A stretch of DNA of 64,000 bases from Clostridia bacterium (lineage in GTDB: Bacteria; Bacillota; Clostridia; Christensenellales; Aristaeellaceae): positions 1-64,000 of the forward strand of contig JAFPWH010000040.1 in the NCBI GenBank assembly GCA_017395065.1. Reading direction: 5' to 3'. Below are positions 46,913 through 56,621 of this stretch, piece after piece. Numbering within the stretch: position 1 is the stretch's first letter; each line of letters starts with the position of its first letter. A program made the translations under genes and the position numbers. Below the pieces are notes generated by a model that saw only the letters and a program-made list of their open reading frames with translations, was not told where the DNA came from and searched no databases.

Positions 46913-48577
46913 ATGAAGAAAGTACTTGCACTCATCCTTTGCCTCACGCTGCTTTGCAGCGCCGCGCTGGCGGAAGTGGTGTACAACGCCCCCGGCGAGT
47001 ACCCGATCGCCAACGAGATCGTCACCATCAAGATCCTCGCTCCCCAGGACGGCGAATACAGCCGTTCCGAGAACCTGCAGACCCTGGAGCTCGAAGAGAA
47101 GCTCGGCATCAAGATCGAATGGGAAATCGCTCCCAGCGGCAGCATGCAGGACAAGCTCTCTACCGTCTTCCTCAGGGATCCCAAAGACCAGCCCGACATC
47201 ATCCTGACCGGCGTCGGCGCCGCTGACAGGCTCAGCATGATCAAGGAAGCCGAGCTGGGCGCGCAGGGCTACATCCTGCCCCTGAACGAGTATCTGGACA
47301 ACGTTTCCGTCGGCTATGCCGCCGCTTTCGAAAAGCTGCCCGGCCTCAGGGAATACATCACCACGCCCGACGGCAACATCTACAGCCTGCCCAACGTCGA
47401 CGGATCGCTCCACGTGCAGTACAACATGAAGCTGTGGATCAACACCACCTGGCTCGAGAACCTCGGCCTCGACATGCCCACGACCACGGACGAGTTCTAC
47501 GACGTGCTCAAGGCCTTCAAGGAAGAAGACGCCAACGGCAACGGCGATCCCGACGACGAGATCCCGCTGTCCGCGGTCAAGTCCGGCGCCGGCACCCAGA
47601 TCGACGGCTTCCTGATGGCGCCCTTCCAGCTGACTCCCGAGACCTCCAAGCTCTACGTGGACGACGGCGTCGTGACCTTTGCTCCGGTCACCGACGGCTA
47701 CCGTGAGGGCCTGAAGTACCTCAACACCATCTATGAAGAAGGCCTGCTCAACCCCGAAAGCTTCACCCAGGACAAGAACAACCAGGTGAACGTCAACGAA
47801 GCCGGCGATGTGTGCGTGATCGGCTGCTTCCTGGCCCAGCGCCCCGGCTACGCCTGTGACCTGTCCACCTATCCCGGCAACAGCAAGAAGTGGGAGCAGT
47901 ACCAGCCCCTGGCGCCCCTGACCAACTCCGAGACCGGCCAGTGCATCGCGGCCTGGAATCCCTACGTCATGTACCAGACCGGTATGACCTTCATCACCTC
48001 CGCCAGCAAGAATCCCGAAGCGGCTTTCCGCCTGATCGACTACCTCGCGACGGAGGAAGGCTCCATCCGTTCCGCTTACGGCATCGAGGGCAAGCAGTGG
48101 AGATACGCCGAGGAAGGCGAATACGGCCTGGACGGCGAGCCCGCCTACATCACCGCCATCAAGAACGAAGACACCAACTACTCCTGGACGCAGCTGGCCG
48201 GCCTGATCCGCGACACCCGCTTCACGGTATGGCTCACCACCAATCCGGATCCCTACGCCGAGGACGTAAAGCCCCTTGACGGCCGTCAGGTCGTGCTCTA
48301 CAAGGGCTCCAAGCTGCACGAGGCGGTACGCCAGCCGCTGGAGAGCGTCATGCCCAGCCTGTTCTTCGCGGAGGACGTTTCTTCCAGGATCTCCAAGCTC
48401 AACACCGACGTGACGGACATCCAGAAGCAGCTCATGGTCAAGTTCATCAAGGGCGAACTGGACATCGACGACGACGCGGCGTGGGCCGATTACCTGGCAC
48501 AGCTCGAGAACGCGGGTCTGAGCGAGTACCTCGAGCTCTATCAGGAAGCGTACGACAACAGTTCTTTCGCCAAATAA
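46913..48577 (+). CDS. Extracellular solute-binding protein of the second importer
   Basis: A 554-residue sugar-binding protein. The signal peptide (MKKVLALILCLTLLCSAALA) has cysteines but no proper lipobox, so lipid anchoring is not evident. The body is of the LipO/LplA type: GSMQDKLSTVFLRDPKDQPD, NGNGDPDDEIPLS (calcium-like loop) and VVLYKGSKLHEAV. It heads an operon with two permeases, the reverse gene order of the first importer. A GC hairpin follows its stop. Confidence 0.9.
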   Translation: MKKVLALILCLTLLCSAALAEVVYNAPGEYPIANEIVTIKILAPQDGEYSRSENLQTLELEEKLGIKIEWEIAPSGSMQDKLSTVFLRDPKDQPDIILTGVGAADRLSMIKEAELGAQGYILPLNEYLDNVSVGYAAAFEKLPGLREYITTPDGNIYSLPNVDGSLHVQYNMKLWINTTWLENLGLDMPTTTDEFYDVLKAFKEEDANGNGDPDDEIPLSAVKSGAGTQIDGFLMAPFQLTPETSKLYVDDGVVTFAPVTDGYREGLKYLNTIYEEGLLNPESFTQDKNNQVNVNEAGDVCVIGCFLAQRPGYACDLSTYPGNSKKWEQYQPLAPLTNSETGQCIAAWNPYVMYQTGMTFITSASKNPEAAFRLIDYLATEEGSIRSAYGIEGKQWRYAEEGEYGLDGEPAYITAIKNEDTNYSWTQLAGLIRDTRFTVWLTTNPDPYAEDVKPLDGRQVVLYKGSKLHEAVRQPLESVMPSLFFAEDVSSRISKLNTDVTDIQKQLMVKFIKGELDIDDDAAWADYLAQLENAGLSEYLELYQEAYDNSSFAK

Positions 48578-48597
48578 ATCCCTTCAGACATGATTCA

Positions 48598-48624
48598 CGG
48601 GCGGGGCTTCGGCCCTGCCCGCCC
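48598..48624 (+). other. Intercistronic hairpin after the second binding-protein gene
   Basis: A GC-rich stem (GGGCGGG / CCCGCCC with an inner GGGC-TTCG-GCCC) without a T run. Like the hairpin after the first binding-protein gene, it may protect the upstream mRNA. Confidence 0.6.
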
Positions 48625-48647
48625 ATTCTACTTCATCGGAGGACGCC

Positions 48648-49580
48648 ATGAATTCTTCCGCTGTCGCACCCGGCAACAGAAAGCTGCTCAAGAGGATACT
48701 GAGGCACTGGCAGCTTTACCTGCTGATCCTTCCGCCCGTGGTCTATGTGATCATGTTCCGCTACGTCCCCATCCTCGGCTCCCAGATCGCCTTCAGGGAC
48801 TACAAGCTGAACATGGGCCTTTTCGGCAGCACATGGGTCGGGCTCAAGCATTTTGCCGACTTCCTGACGGGCAATCAGTTCGGCATACTGATGAGAAACA
48901 CGCTGGCGCTTTCGTTCTACAACATCGGGGCGAGCTTTCTGCCGCCCATCATCCTCGCGCTGGCGCTCAACTACGCATTCAACAGGCATTTCGGCAAGGC
49001 CGTGCAGATGGTCACCTATATGCCTTACTTTATATCCACCGTCCTCGTGGTCAGCATCATCACGCGCCTTCTGTCCCTGACCGGCCCGGTCAACAACCTG
49101 ATCGCGGCGATCGGCGGCGAGAAGGTCCTGTTCATCGGAAAGCCCGAGTACTTCCGAACGATCTACGTCTTCAGCGGCGTTTGGCAGTCCACGGGCTACA
49201 ACGCGGTGGTGTACTTAGCGGCACTGGCTGCCGTCAGTCCCGAATTGCACGAGGCCGCCATCGTCGACGGCGCGAACATGTGGCAGCGCGTCATCCACGT
49301 CGACATCCCGGGCATACTGCCCACGGCGATCATACTGCTCATCATGGCCTGCGGCAGGGTACTTACGATCGGCTACGAAAAGGTGCTGCTGCTTCAGAAC
49401 CTGGAAAACATGTCCACTTCCGACATCATATCGACCTACGTCTACCGCGTCGGCCTTTCGGAAGGCATGCAGTACAGCTTTTCCACGGCGGTGGGCCTGT
49501 TCCAGTCGCTGGTATCGCTGTTGCTTCTGACCCTCGTCAACTGGTTTTCGCGCAAGGTCAGCGAAACCAGCCTGTGGTAA
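48648..49580 (+). CDS. ABC sugar importer permease (LplB type, second importer)
   Basis: A 310-residue permease. GGAGG lies before the ATG at 48648. Six TM helices are seen, starting with LYLLILPPVVYVIMFRYVP. The EAA loop is EAAIVDGANMWQRVIHVDIP. It forms the channel with the next gene; again no ATPase gene is present. Confidence 0.93.
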   Translation: MNSSAVAPGNRKLLKRILRHWQLYLLILPPVVYVIMFRYVPILGSQIAFRDYKLNMGLFGSTWVGLKHFADFLTGNQFGILMRNTLALSFYNIGASFLPPIILALALNYAFNRHFGKAVQMVTYMPYFISTVLVVSIITRLLSLTGPVNNLIAAIGGEKVLFIGKPEYFRTIYVFSGVWQSTGYNAVVYLAALAAVSPELHEAAIVDGANMWQRVIHVDIPGILPTAIILLIMACGRVLTIGYEKVLLLQNLENMSTSDIISTYVYRVGLSEGMQYSFSTAVGLFQSLVSLLLLTLVNWFSRKVSETSLW

Positions 49581-49592
49581 GGGGGTGCGCGC

Positions 49593-50489
49593 ATGCAGCT
49601 TAACCACCTCAAAAAAACCTGGGCAGACAGGGGTTTTACCTTCGTCAATACGTTTTTGCTCATCTTCGCGCTGCTGATCGTGGCGCTGCCCATCCTGTAC
49701 GTGATCGCGCAGTCTCTCTCTGCGCCGCAGGAAGTCATCGCGGGGCGCGTGCTGTTCTGGCCCAGACGGCTGACGTTCGTGGCCTACGGCGAGATATTCC
49801 GCTCCAAAATGCTGCTCCTGGGCTACAAAAACTCCATCCTCTATACCTTTACCGGTACGGTGGTGAACGTGACGATGACGGTGATGTGCGCCTACCCGCT
49901 CTCCCGCAAGGACTTCGTGGGCAGAAAGCAGATCATGTGGCTGTTCGTGTTCACGATGATCTTCTCGGCACCCCTGATCCCGTCCTTCATCAACGTCAAG
50001 AACCTTTCGATGCTCAACTCCATCTGGGCCATGATCATCCCGGGCGCCATCTCCGCCTACAACATGGTCATCGCCCGCACGTTCTTTATGAGCAACATAC
50101 CGGACGAGATGATCGAGGCGGCAGACCTGGACGGCGCGAGCGACCTGCAGATCCTGGTCAAGCTGGTATTGCCCCTTTCCAAGGCGGTGATCGCGGTGCT
50201 GGTGCTGTTCTACGCGGTGGGACACTGGAATTCCTACTTCGACGCGTTCATCTACCTGCAGTCCGAGGACAAGCTGCCCCTGCAGGTCATACTGCGCAAC
50301 ATCCTCGCAAACGCCAAGATGATCGAGGAAATGGCAAACGCCACAGTCGAACAGGGCGAGCGCCTCGCGCTGGTCGAAGTATTGAAGTACGCGGTGATCG
50401 TGTTCGGCAGTCTGCCCGTGCTGATCCTGTATCCCTTCGTGCAGAAGTATTTCGTCAAGGGCATCATGATCGGTTCCGTGAAAGGATAA
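49593..50489 (+). CDS. ABC sugar importer permease (YtcP type, second importer)
   Basis: A 298-residue permease with six TM helices. The EAA loop is EAADLDGASDLQILVKLVLP and the end is YFVKGIMIGSVKG, nearly the same as the paralogue ending at 8680. It is 12 bp after the partner permease and ends the operon at a strong terminator. Confidence 0.93.
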   Translation: MQLNHLKKTWADRGFTFVNTFLLIFALLIVALPILYVIAQSLSAPQEVIAGRVLFWPRRLTFVAYGEIFRSKMLLLGYKNSILYTFTGTVVNVTMTVMCAYPLSRKDFVGRKQIMWLFVFTMIFSAPLIPSFINVKNLSMLNSIWAMIIPGAISAYNMVIARTFFMSNIPDEMIEAADLDGASDLQILVKLVLPLSKAVIAVLVLFYAVGHWNSYFDAFIYLQSEDKLPLQVILRNILANAKMIEEMANATVEQGERLALVEVLKYAVIVFGSLPVLILYPFVQKYFVKGIMIGSVKG

Positions 50490-50496
50490 AAAAGCA

Positions 50497-50535
50497 AATC
50501 CTCCGCGCAGACGATGAACTGCGCGGAGGATTTTT
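50497..50535 (+). terminator. Intrinsic terminator of the second importer operon
   Basis: AATCCTCCGCGCAG (50497-50510) pairs perfectly with CTGCGCGGAGGATT (50519-50532), followed by T residues to 50535. Confidence 0.85.
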
Positions 50536-50657
50536 GGCTTTTGGAAGGCAATATCATGCATATTCCTTCCCTGAACGGAAAGAAGCGCCGGGTCTGCCGA
50601 TACGACTGCCATGCTGAAACCGCCGTCTTTGTTTATCCTTGCAGACGCTCAGGTCAC

Positions 50658-50686
50658 TTGACAGGATCTGTCCCGCAGCGTACAAT
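50658..50686 (+). promoter_or_regulatory. Sigma-A promoter of the alpha-galactosidase gene
   Basis: TTGACA (50658-50663), a 17-bp spacer, then TACAAT (50681-50686); AGGAGA precedes the ATG at 50752. Confidence 0.75.
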
Positions 50687-50751
50687 AGGAATGGAGCTGC
50701 CGGGGAAGCCCCGGCTTATCGCCCGAATATCGAACGACAGGAGAAGTTTAT

Positions 50752-52197
50752 ATGAAATATGCCGCTTTTCAGTCCCCGTGGGAAGGCCCGCCGCGCCTGA
50801 ACCATCCGAGCGTTTACGGCGCTTCGCCGAACAAACCGTTCTTATACAAGCTTCCCTGCGCCGGGCAAAGGCCGATGACCTTCTCCGTCGGCCGTCCGCT
50901 GCCTCAGGGGCTGTGTCTTGACCGGGTCAGCGGCGTTATCAGCGGCATCTGCCCCATTGAAACGGACGAGCAATTCCTGATCAGCGCCGAAAACAGCCTC
51001 GGCAGATGCGAAAAGAAACTGCGCCTGCTCATCCGGCCGGACGGCATCCTTCGCACGCCGCTGATGGGCTTTACCAGCTGGAACGCGTTCGGCGGAAACG
51101 TTTCGCAGGCCGACATCCGGAAAACGGCGGACGGCATCGCTCGAATCGGGCTGAATTGCTTCGGATACAGCTATGTCAACATCGATTCGGGCTGGCAGGG
51201 GCATTACGACGAACGGAGCCGGGCGATCGCGCCCAACGAAAGATTTCCGGATATGCCCGGCCTGGTCGCGCACATCCACGCTTTGGGATTGAAAGCGGGC
51301 ATCTATTCCACGCCGATGCAAAAGGCGTGGGGCGGCGAGGACCTCCCCGGCTGTACGCGCGGATACCTTGACCCCAGGTATGCCGATACGCCGTACGGTA
51401 TAGCCAAAGACCATCGGGAACCGGAAAACGCGGCGCAATGGGCGGCATGGGGGATCGACTACCTGAAATACGACTGGCGTCCCTGCGATACGGAAAACGC
51501 CGAGAAAATGAAACAGGCGCTTCTGGCCGCCGGCAGGGATTTCGGTTTTTGCGTCACCGTGAACGCCGGCTACAGTGACGTCGAATACTGGAAAACGCAC
51601 TGCTCTTCCTGGCGCGACAACGCCGATTCCCGCGCCGACTGGATTAACGTCCGGGATAACCGCTTTTCCGCAGACAAATGGGCGCTCGTCAGCGCGCCGG
51701 GCCATTTCTTTGACCTGGATATGCTTGAAACCGGCAAACAGACGACGCGTCACGCGGCAGGATGTCTCACAGAGGACGAACAGTTTCTGGCCTACACGAT
51801 CCGGGCGGTCTTTCCTTCTCCGCTGCAGATCAGCTGTGACGTAGGCACGCTTACAGACAGAGATCTCGCGCTGCTCTGCAACGAAGAAGTGATCGCGGTC
51901 AATCAGGACGCGCTGGGCAAAGGTGCGGTGTGCATCGACGAGCACGTTACCCGCGACGCAAGCGGCAACATTCGCCTGTGGACGAAGGTATACGCGAAAG
52001 AACTCGAAAACGGCAGCCGCGCCATAGCTCTTTTCAATCTCGGCGAAGAGCAGTCGGCACTGAACTTCGATGCTGCCGACTGCCTCGTGCGCGATCTGTG
52101 GGCAAAGGAGAATATTTCGCAGGGCGGCCGTATATCCGTAACGCTCGACAAGCATTCGGCGAGGCTGTTCAAGCTATCGGCGCGTACGGGAACGTGA
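50752..52197 (+). CDS. GH27 alpha-galactosidase
   Basis: A 481-residue family 27 glycosidase. Residues ~1-95 form a putative Ig-like domain (LPQGLCLDRVSGVISGICP). The barrel follows with LMGFTSWNAFGGNVSQ, YVNIDSGWQ and GLKAGIYSTPM. The nucleophile is the Asp of LKYDWRPC (residue 241) and the acid/base is the Asp of SSWRDNADSR (residue 289). A C-terminal beta domain ends the protein. It has no signal peptide, so it acts inside the cell on imported galactosides. Its own promoter makes it independent of the importer operon. Confidence 0.93.
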   Translation: MKYAAFQSPWEGPPRLNHPSVYGASPNKPFLYKLPCAGQRPMTFSVGRPLPQGLCLDRVSGVISGICPIETDEQFLISAENSLGRCEKKLRLLIRPDGILRTPLMGFTSWNAFGGNVSQADIRKTADGIARIGLNCFGYSYVNIDSGWQGHYDERSRAIAPNERFPDMPGLVAHIHALGLKAGIYSTPMQKAWGGEDLPGCTRGYLDPRYADTPYGIAKDHREPENAAQWAAWGIDYLKYDWRPCDTENAEKMKQALLAAGRDFGFCVTVNAGYSDVEYWKTHCSSWRDNADSRADWINVRDNRFSADKWALVSAPGHFFDLDMLETGKQTTRHAAGCLTEDEQFLAYTIRAVFPSPLQISCDVGTLTDRDLALLCNEEVIAVNQDALGKGAVCIDEHVTRDASGNIRLWTKVYAKELENGSRAIALFNLGEEQSALNFDAADCLVRDLWAKENISQGGRISVTLDKHSARLFKLSARTGT

Positions 52198-52375
52198 TCT
52201 TTACGTTCGCGTCTTCGGGAGAAGGGACAATCAATACTACCGCCGGATCAACGACAACATATGGGAGTTGATTCGGCTGCAAAAGAACGAGGAAGAAGTG
52301 ACGGCCGAACCCGGCGACCGGTGTTTACATCCGTATGAGTGCTGGTATTACGGCTACTGTCACGGCCTTAGATGA
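52196..52375 (+). pseudogene. Cys-rich C-terminal remnant of an unknown protein
   Basis: Just after the alpha-galactosidase, a frame without its own start reads YVRVFGRRDNQYYRRINDNI, then WELIRLQKNEEEVTAEPGDR and CLHPYECWYYGYCHG before a stop at 52373-52375. The closely spaced cysteines resemble the metal-binding tails of PD-(D/E)XK nucleases such as Cas4-like proteins, but this is weak. The body of the gene is gone. Confidence 0.35.
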
Positions 52376-52420
52376 ACCATGCTTGCTTAAACAACCCCTT
52401 GCGGGAACGGAGGTAAGTCC

Positions 52421-53485
52421 ATGAAGAAGCTCTTTTACGCCATGCTCATCCTCTGCCTGACGCTTTCCGTCTCTTCCGTCCCCGCGGAGACTGTGCCTGA
52501 GGAGGTGCCCGAAATGCGGGAGATTTCAATAACGGATTTTGAAAACACACGGATCGGACAGACAGAAAACGCCGCAGCGGGCACCGGATGCACGGCAGTG
52601 ATCTGCGAAAAAGGAATGGCTGCCGGTCTGGACGTGCGGGGCGGCGGCCCTGCCTCCCGCGAGAGCCAGCTGCTCAATCCCCTGATGGCCGCCGGGTCCA
52701 TTCACGCCGTCGTTCTGGCCGGCGGAAGCGCGTACGGCCTCGGCACGGCCAACGGCGTCATGTCTTATCTGGAAGAGCGCGGCGTCGGATACGACACGGG
52801 CTATGCGCTGGTTCCTTTGGTGGCGCAGGCCGACATCTACGACCTGTCGGTGGGCGACGCCGCGGTCCGGCCGGACGCAGCCATGGGCTACGAGGCGGCC
52901 AGGCTGGCCTTTGAAAGCCCAAACTACCGTGACGGCAATTACGGCGTTGGCTGCGGCGCGTCCGTGGGCAAGATCGCGGGCATGGATACCGCGATGAAGA
53001 CCGGCGTCGGCAGCTACGCGATCCAGATCGGCGATTTGAAGATCGGCGCGATCGTTGTGGTCAACGCGCTGGGCGACGTGTACGACTGGAAAACCGGCCG
53101 GCAGATCGCAGGTCTGCTGACAGAGGACGGGCACGGGCTGAGAAACACGATGGAGTATATGCGCTCCTCCATTCAGGCCGTCGACAACAAATTCACGGGC
53201 AACACGACGCTCGCGATCGTCATAACCAACGCCCGCTTCGACAAGGCACAGCTTTGCAAGATCGCGGGCATGGCGCACGACGGGTTCGCCCGCTCGATCC
53301 GCCCGGTCCACACGTCGGCCGACGGCGACAGCATCTACGCTGTTTCCATAGGGGACGTGCGGGCGGATCAGGACCTGGTAGGTTCCCTCGCCGCCGAAGT
53401 CGTCAGCGAAGCGATTATCCGGGCCGTGGACGCGTCCGAAAGCGCCTACGGATTAAAGTCGGCGTCAGATCTGGATACGCCCTGA
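52421..53485 (+). CDS. Secreted P1-family (S58, DmpA-like) aminopeptidase
   Basis: A 354-residue N-terminal-nucleophile peptidase of the DmpA/BapA type. ENTRIGQTENAAAGTGCTAV and HAVVLAGGSAYGLGTANGVM are conserved regions. The self-cleavage/nucleophile site is in FTGNTTLAIVITNARFDKAQ. Unlike most relatives it begins with a signal peptide (MKKLFYAMLILCLTLSVSSV), so it probably works outside the membrane. GGAGG precedes the start and a terminator follows. The family releases N-terminal residues from small peptides or beta-amino acids. Confidence 0.88.
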   Translation: MKKLFYAMLILCLTLSVSSVPAETVPEEVPEMREISITDFENTRIGQTENAAAGTGCTAVICEKGMAAGLDVRGGGPASRESQLLNPLMAAGSIHAVVLAGGSAYGLGTANGVMSYLEERGVGYDTGYALVPLVAQADIYDLSVGDAAVRPDAAMGYEAARLAFESPNYRDGNYGVGCGASVGKIAGMDTAMKTGVGSYAIQIGDLKIGAIVVVNALGDVYDWKTGRQIAGLLTEDGHGLRNTMEYMRSSIQAVDNKFTGNTTLAIVITNARFDKAQLCKIAGMAHDGFARSIRPVHTSADGDSIYAVSIGDVRADQDLVGSLAAEVVSEAIIRAVDASESAYGLKSASDLDTP

Positions 53486-53497
53486 CGGCGCGCTGCG

Positions 53498-53548
53498 AAA
53501 AAAGAGCTTTCCGCCGCTTTGCTTGCGCCGGGAAGCTCTTTTTTTTCC
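53498..53548 (+). terminator. Intrinsic terminator of the peptidase gene
   Basis: AAAAGAGCTTTCC and GGAAGCTCTTTT pair with a small bulge, followed by a T run to 53546. Confidence 0.75.
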
Positions 53549-53671
53549 GACTTTGGCCGACCGCTTCTGCTCCTTTATATGCTCGTACCGGACAAACGCA
53601 GCGGACTGTCGAAGAATAGGCCCGATCCGGATTTGCTGCAAACGTTCAAATCGAAACCTGCAAAGCAGCTG

Positions 53672-53700
53672 TTGCCAAGTTTTACGATCTGCGGTATAAT
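53672..53700 (+). promoter_or_regulatory. Sigma-A promoter of the DUF4003 gene
   Basis: TTGCCA (53672-53677), a 17-bp spacer, then TATAAT (53695-53700), 70 bp before the ATG at 53770. Confidence 0.7.
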
Positions 53701-53769
53701 GGACGCGGGGTTTTACACCCGCAATCTGTTTCGTTTGACGGAACAGAAACAGAGAAGGAGACATGAGAG

Positions 53770-54747
53770 ATGAGAGAAACGTTGCAGGAACTGTGCAGCC
53801 GTTTTATTGAGGCAAGGGACGTCATAAAGCATACGTTCAAATGGGACAGCAGCTATATACCGCCGGTCTGCGCCAACCTGTTCTGCGCAAAAGGCGCCCT
53901 GCCCGACGCGGACAGACTGCTTACATGCCGCGACCTGATCAATCGCAATACCGGCGTATTTTCGTCCTTTCGGGGCCATATCCGCGTCCCGCTGGCCTGC
54001 ATGCTTTCCATGGAAGACGATCCGGCCGGCAAATTCGACCGGGCGCTGGACGTGTACGGGCAGCTTCGGGAGCATTTCCACGGTTCGGATTATCTGGCGC
54101 TGGCCGCCTTTTTGCTGACGGATTTTGACTGTACGGACGAACGGATCGCCCGCGGCAAGCGGATCTACCGCCTCATGAAAGAAGAACATCCCTTCCTGAC
54201 GTCCTCGGAAGACAGCATCTTTGCGGTCATGATGGCCTGGTCGGAGCAGTCGGACGAGGAACTGATCGCGGACATGGAAGCCTGCTATCGCCTGCTGAAG
54301 GAGCGTTTTCACGACAGCGATTGTGTTCAGACGATGACCCACGTTCTGGCGATGGAAAAAGGAAATCCGGACGCCAAATGCGAAAAAGTCTTCACGCTCT
54401 ACGATACGATCCTGCAGCAAGGCGGAAAGTATGGAAAGCACCACGAAATGGCCACGCTGGCTGCATTGGCCATGCTGAACGCCGCCCCGGACGCACTGGC
54501 ACGGGATATGATGGACGCGGACGCGTTCCTGGCCCGCCAAAAAGGGTACGGCTTCTGGGGAATCGACAGGAAAACCCGCCTGATGCACGCGGCGATGATC
54601 GTATCGGACGAATACATGCCGCGCGGCGCCGTCGATACGGCTGCGCTGACGGGCACCGTCGCGATGATCATAGCGCAGCAAATGGCGATGTGCGCGGTCA
54701 TCGCGTCCACCGCGGCCTCGAGCACCGCCGTGACTTCCGGTTCCTGA
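53770..54747 (+). CDS. DUF4003-family protein
   Basis: A 325-residue cytoplasmic protein matching DUF4003. The opening LCSRFIEARDVIKHTFKWDS, then NTGVFSSFRGHIRVPLACML, AAFLLTDFD and QKGYGFWGIDRKTRLMHAAM are the usual landmarks. The C-terminus ends in a hydrophobic Ala-rich helix (TGTVAMIIAQQMAMCAVIAS). The function of the family is unknown. It is the first gene of a possible unit with the DUF4838 gene 86 bp downstream. Confidence 0.85.
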   Translation: MRETLQELCSRFIEARDVIKHTFKWDSSYIPPVCANLFCAKGALPDADRLLTCRDLINRNTGVFSSFRGHIRVPLACMLSMEDDPAGKFDRALDVYGQLREHFHGSDYLALAAFLLTDFDCTDERIARGKRIYRLMKEEHPFLTSSEDSIFAVMMAWSEQSDEELIADMEACYRLLKERFHDSDCVQTMTHVLAMEKGNPDAKCEKVFTLYDTILQQGGKYGKHHEMATLAALAMLNAAPDALARDMMDADAFLARQKGYGFWGIDRKTRLMHAAMIVSDEYMPRGAVDTAALTGTVAMIIAQQMAMCAVIASTAASSTAVTSGS

Positions 54748-54833
54748 AGTATCGAAGCAAAAGGGAAAGGCGAAGAAAAGACACCGATTCATGACCCCTT
54801 CGGTTCCTTTCGCAGAAAGGCGGATCATAAACG

Positions 54834-56621
54834 ATGAAGGATATCCTTCTGGCAGAGAACGGGCGGACGGACTGGCGCATCGTCATGGACCATCCGGCAC
54901 ACGAAACGATCAAATACGCGGCGGACGAATTGCAGCGCTTCCTGCTTGAAATGTCGGGGGCTTCCCTGCCGGTGCAGACCGTGCTTGCGGCGGACGGCGA
55001 ATACGAAATACTTATCGGCCGGGGAAAGCACTTGAACCGCCACGAAATCGGCTTCGACTGGGACAGCCTGGGCGAGGAAGGGTACGTGATCCGCACAGGC
55101 GAGCATTTCCTGCTTTTAGCCGGCGCGACGCCCCGCGGCACGCTGTATGCCGTATACGATCTTTTGTATCGGCTGGGCTGCCGCTTCTTTTCGTCCGACT
55201 GCAGCGTGATCCCCCGCCGGGACAGGCTGACGTTTCCGGAAACGGACAGGATGGAAAAGCCCGCCTTTGAAAGCCGGGAAGTCTATTGGCGGGACGCCTT
55301 TGACGGCAGCTTCGCCGTGCGCAACCGCATGAATTCCAACAAGGCGGATATCAGCGTACGACAGGGCGGGCGGATGAAGTTTTACAATTTTCACCACTCC
55401 TTTGCGGATCTGATTTCTCCGGACGTTTACTTCGACGCGCATCCCGAATACTTTTCGATGGTGGACGGCAAACGCCTGAAGGAACATACGCAGCTCTGCC
55501 TGACCAACCCGGAGGTCGTAGAGCTTGTCGTGCGCGGCGTCAAAAAGTGGATACGGGAAAACCCGGACTGCCGTGTGTTTTCCGTGGCGCAGAACGACTG
55601 GCTCAACTATTGCACCTGCCCCGCCTGTACAAAAGCGGACGCGGAGGAAGGCTCCCACAGCGGCACAATGATCCGCTTCGTGAACGAAGTGGCAGATCGG
55701 GTCGCTGTCGAATACCCGGACGTGCTGATCCACACTTTCGCCTATCAGTACACGCGCAAAGCGCCAAGGCTTGCGCGGCCCCGCCCCAACGTCATCGTAC
55801 GCCTGTGCTCCATCGAATGCTGCTTCGTCCATCCCCTGGACGGAAGTCTGGTCCAACCTTTGACTAATCTGCCGCCACAGGGACACCATCCGCAATGCGC
55901 GGCGCTGGGCGAGACGGCTTTCCTGGACGATCTCAGGGAATGGAGCAGGATCACGCCCCGCCTGTACGTTTGGGATTACGTGACCCAGTTCCGCAATTAT
56001 CTGATCCCCATGCCGAACTTTGACGTGCTGGATAAAAATCTTCGTTTGTTTCGGGACATCGGCGTCAAGGGAGTTCTGGAGCAGGGCAATTTCTCCCACG
56101 GCGGAGGCGGGCACCTGGCCGAGCTGGAGGCCTATCTGCAGGCGCGCCTCCTGTGGGACCCGGACGAAGACATGGTAGAGCTGATGATGGATTTTCTGAA
56201 GGGATACTACGGCCCCGAAGCGGCGCAGCCCGTGCGCGAATACATCGAACTGTGGCAGCAGAGCGCACGGCAATGCCATGTGGGAATCGGGGCCGACAGC
56301 AGGTCCGATTTCATAAACGACGATACGATCCGTCAGGCGGTCGAGCTTCTGAGCCGCGCGCTGTTCCTGACGAGGGAATCCCCTTACCGGGACCGGCTGG
56401 AAAAGCTGGCGCTGGGCATGCGCTACCTGATCCTCGCGCGGATGCCTGCGGATACGCCCGGGCGGGACGCGCTGATCAGCGAGTTCGCCTGGCAATTGCG
56501 CCGACATGGAATTACCGAGATCCACGAGCGCTGGACGCTGGAAGAATCCATACAAGAACTGCGCCGGCACGGCTACGAAAGGGAGCAGACGCGTTCGGTC
56601 GTCAACGACTACAAGATGTGA
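54834..56621 (+). CDS. DUF4838-domain glycosidase-like protein
   Basis: A 595-residue protein. Residues ~25-120 resemble the alpha/beta N-terminal domain that precedes GH20- and GH67-type barrels (AADELQRFLLEMSGASLP, LLLAGATPRGTLYAVYDLL). The DUF4838 barrel follows with FFSSDCSVIPRR, FSVAQNDWLNYCTCPACTKA and YVWDYVTQFRNYLIPMPN. It lacks a signal peptide. The family is linked to glycan breakdown, often of uronic-acid or hexosamine polymers, with few characterised members. An open reading overlaps its 3' end in another frame, but the next real start is at 56770. Confidence 0.82.
   Translation: MKDILLAENGRTDWRIVMDHPAHETIKYAADELQRFLLEMSGASLPVQTVLAADGEYEILIGRGKHLNRHEIGFDWDSLGEEGYVIRTGEHFLLLAGATPRGTLYAVYDLLYRLGCRFFSSDCSVIPRRDRLTFPETDRMEKPAFESREVYWRDAFDGSFAVRNRMNSNKADISVRQGGRMKFYNFHHSFADLISPDVYFDAHPEYFSMVDGKRLKEHTQLCLTNPEVVELVVRGVKKWIRENPDCRVFSVAQNDWLNYCTCPACTKADAEEGSHSGTMIRFVNEVADRVAVEYPDVLIHTFAYQYTRKAPRLARPRPNVIVRLCSIECCFVHPLDGSLVQPLTNLPPQGHHPQCAALGETAFLDDLREWSRITPRLYVWDYVTQFRNYLIPMPNFDVLDKNLRLFRDIGVKGVLEQGNFSHGGGGHLAELEAYLQARLLWDPDEDMVELMMDFLKGYYGPEAAQPVREYIELWQQSARQCHVGIGADSRSDFINDDTIRQAVELLSRALFLTRESPYRDRLEKLALGMRYLILARMPADTPGRDALISEFAWQLRRHGITEIHERWTLEESIQELRRHGYEREQTRSVVNDYKM

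Noticed and set aside
49593-50489. Recent duplication of the first importer to give the second
   Set aside because: The pairs share motifs and C-termini, but gene order differs and the proteins differ along most of their length, so they are ordinary family members.
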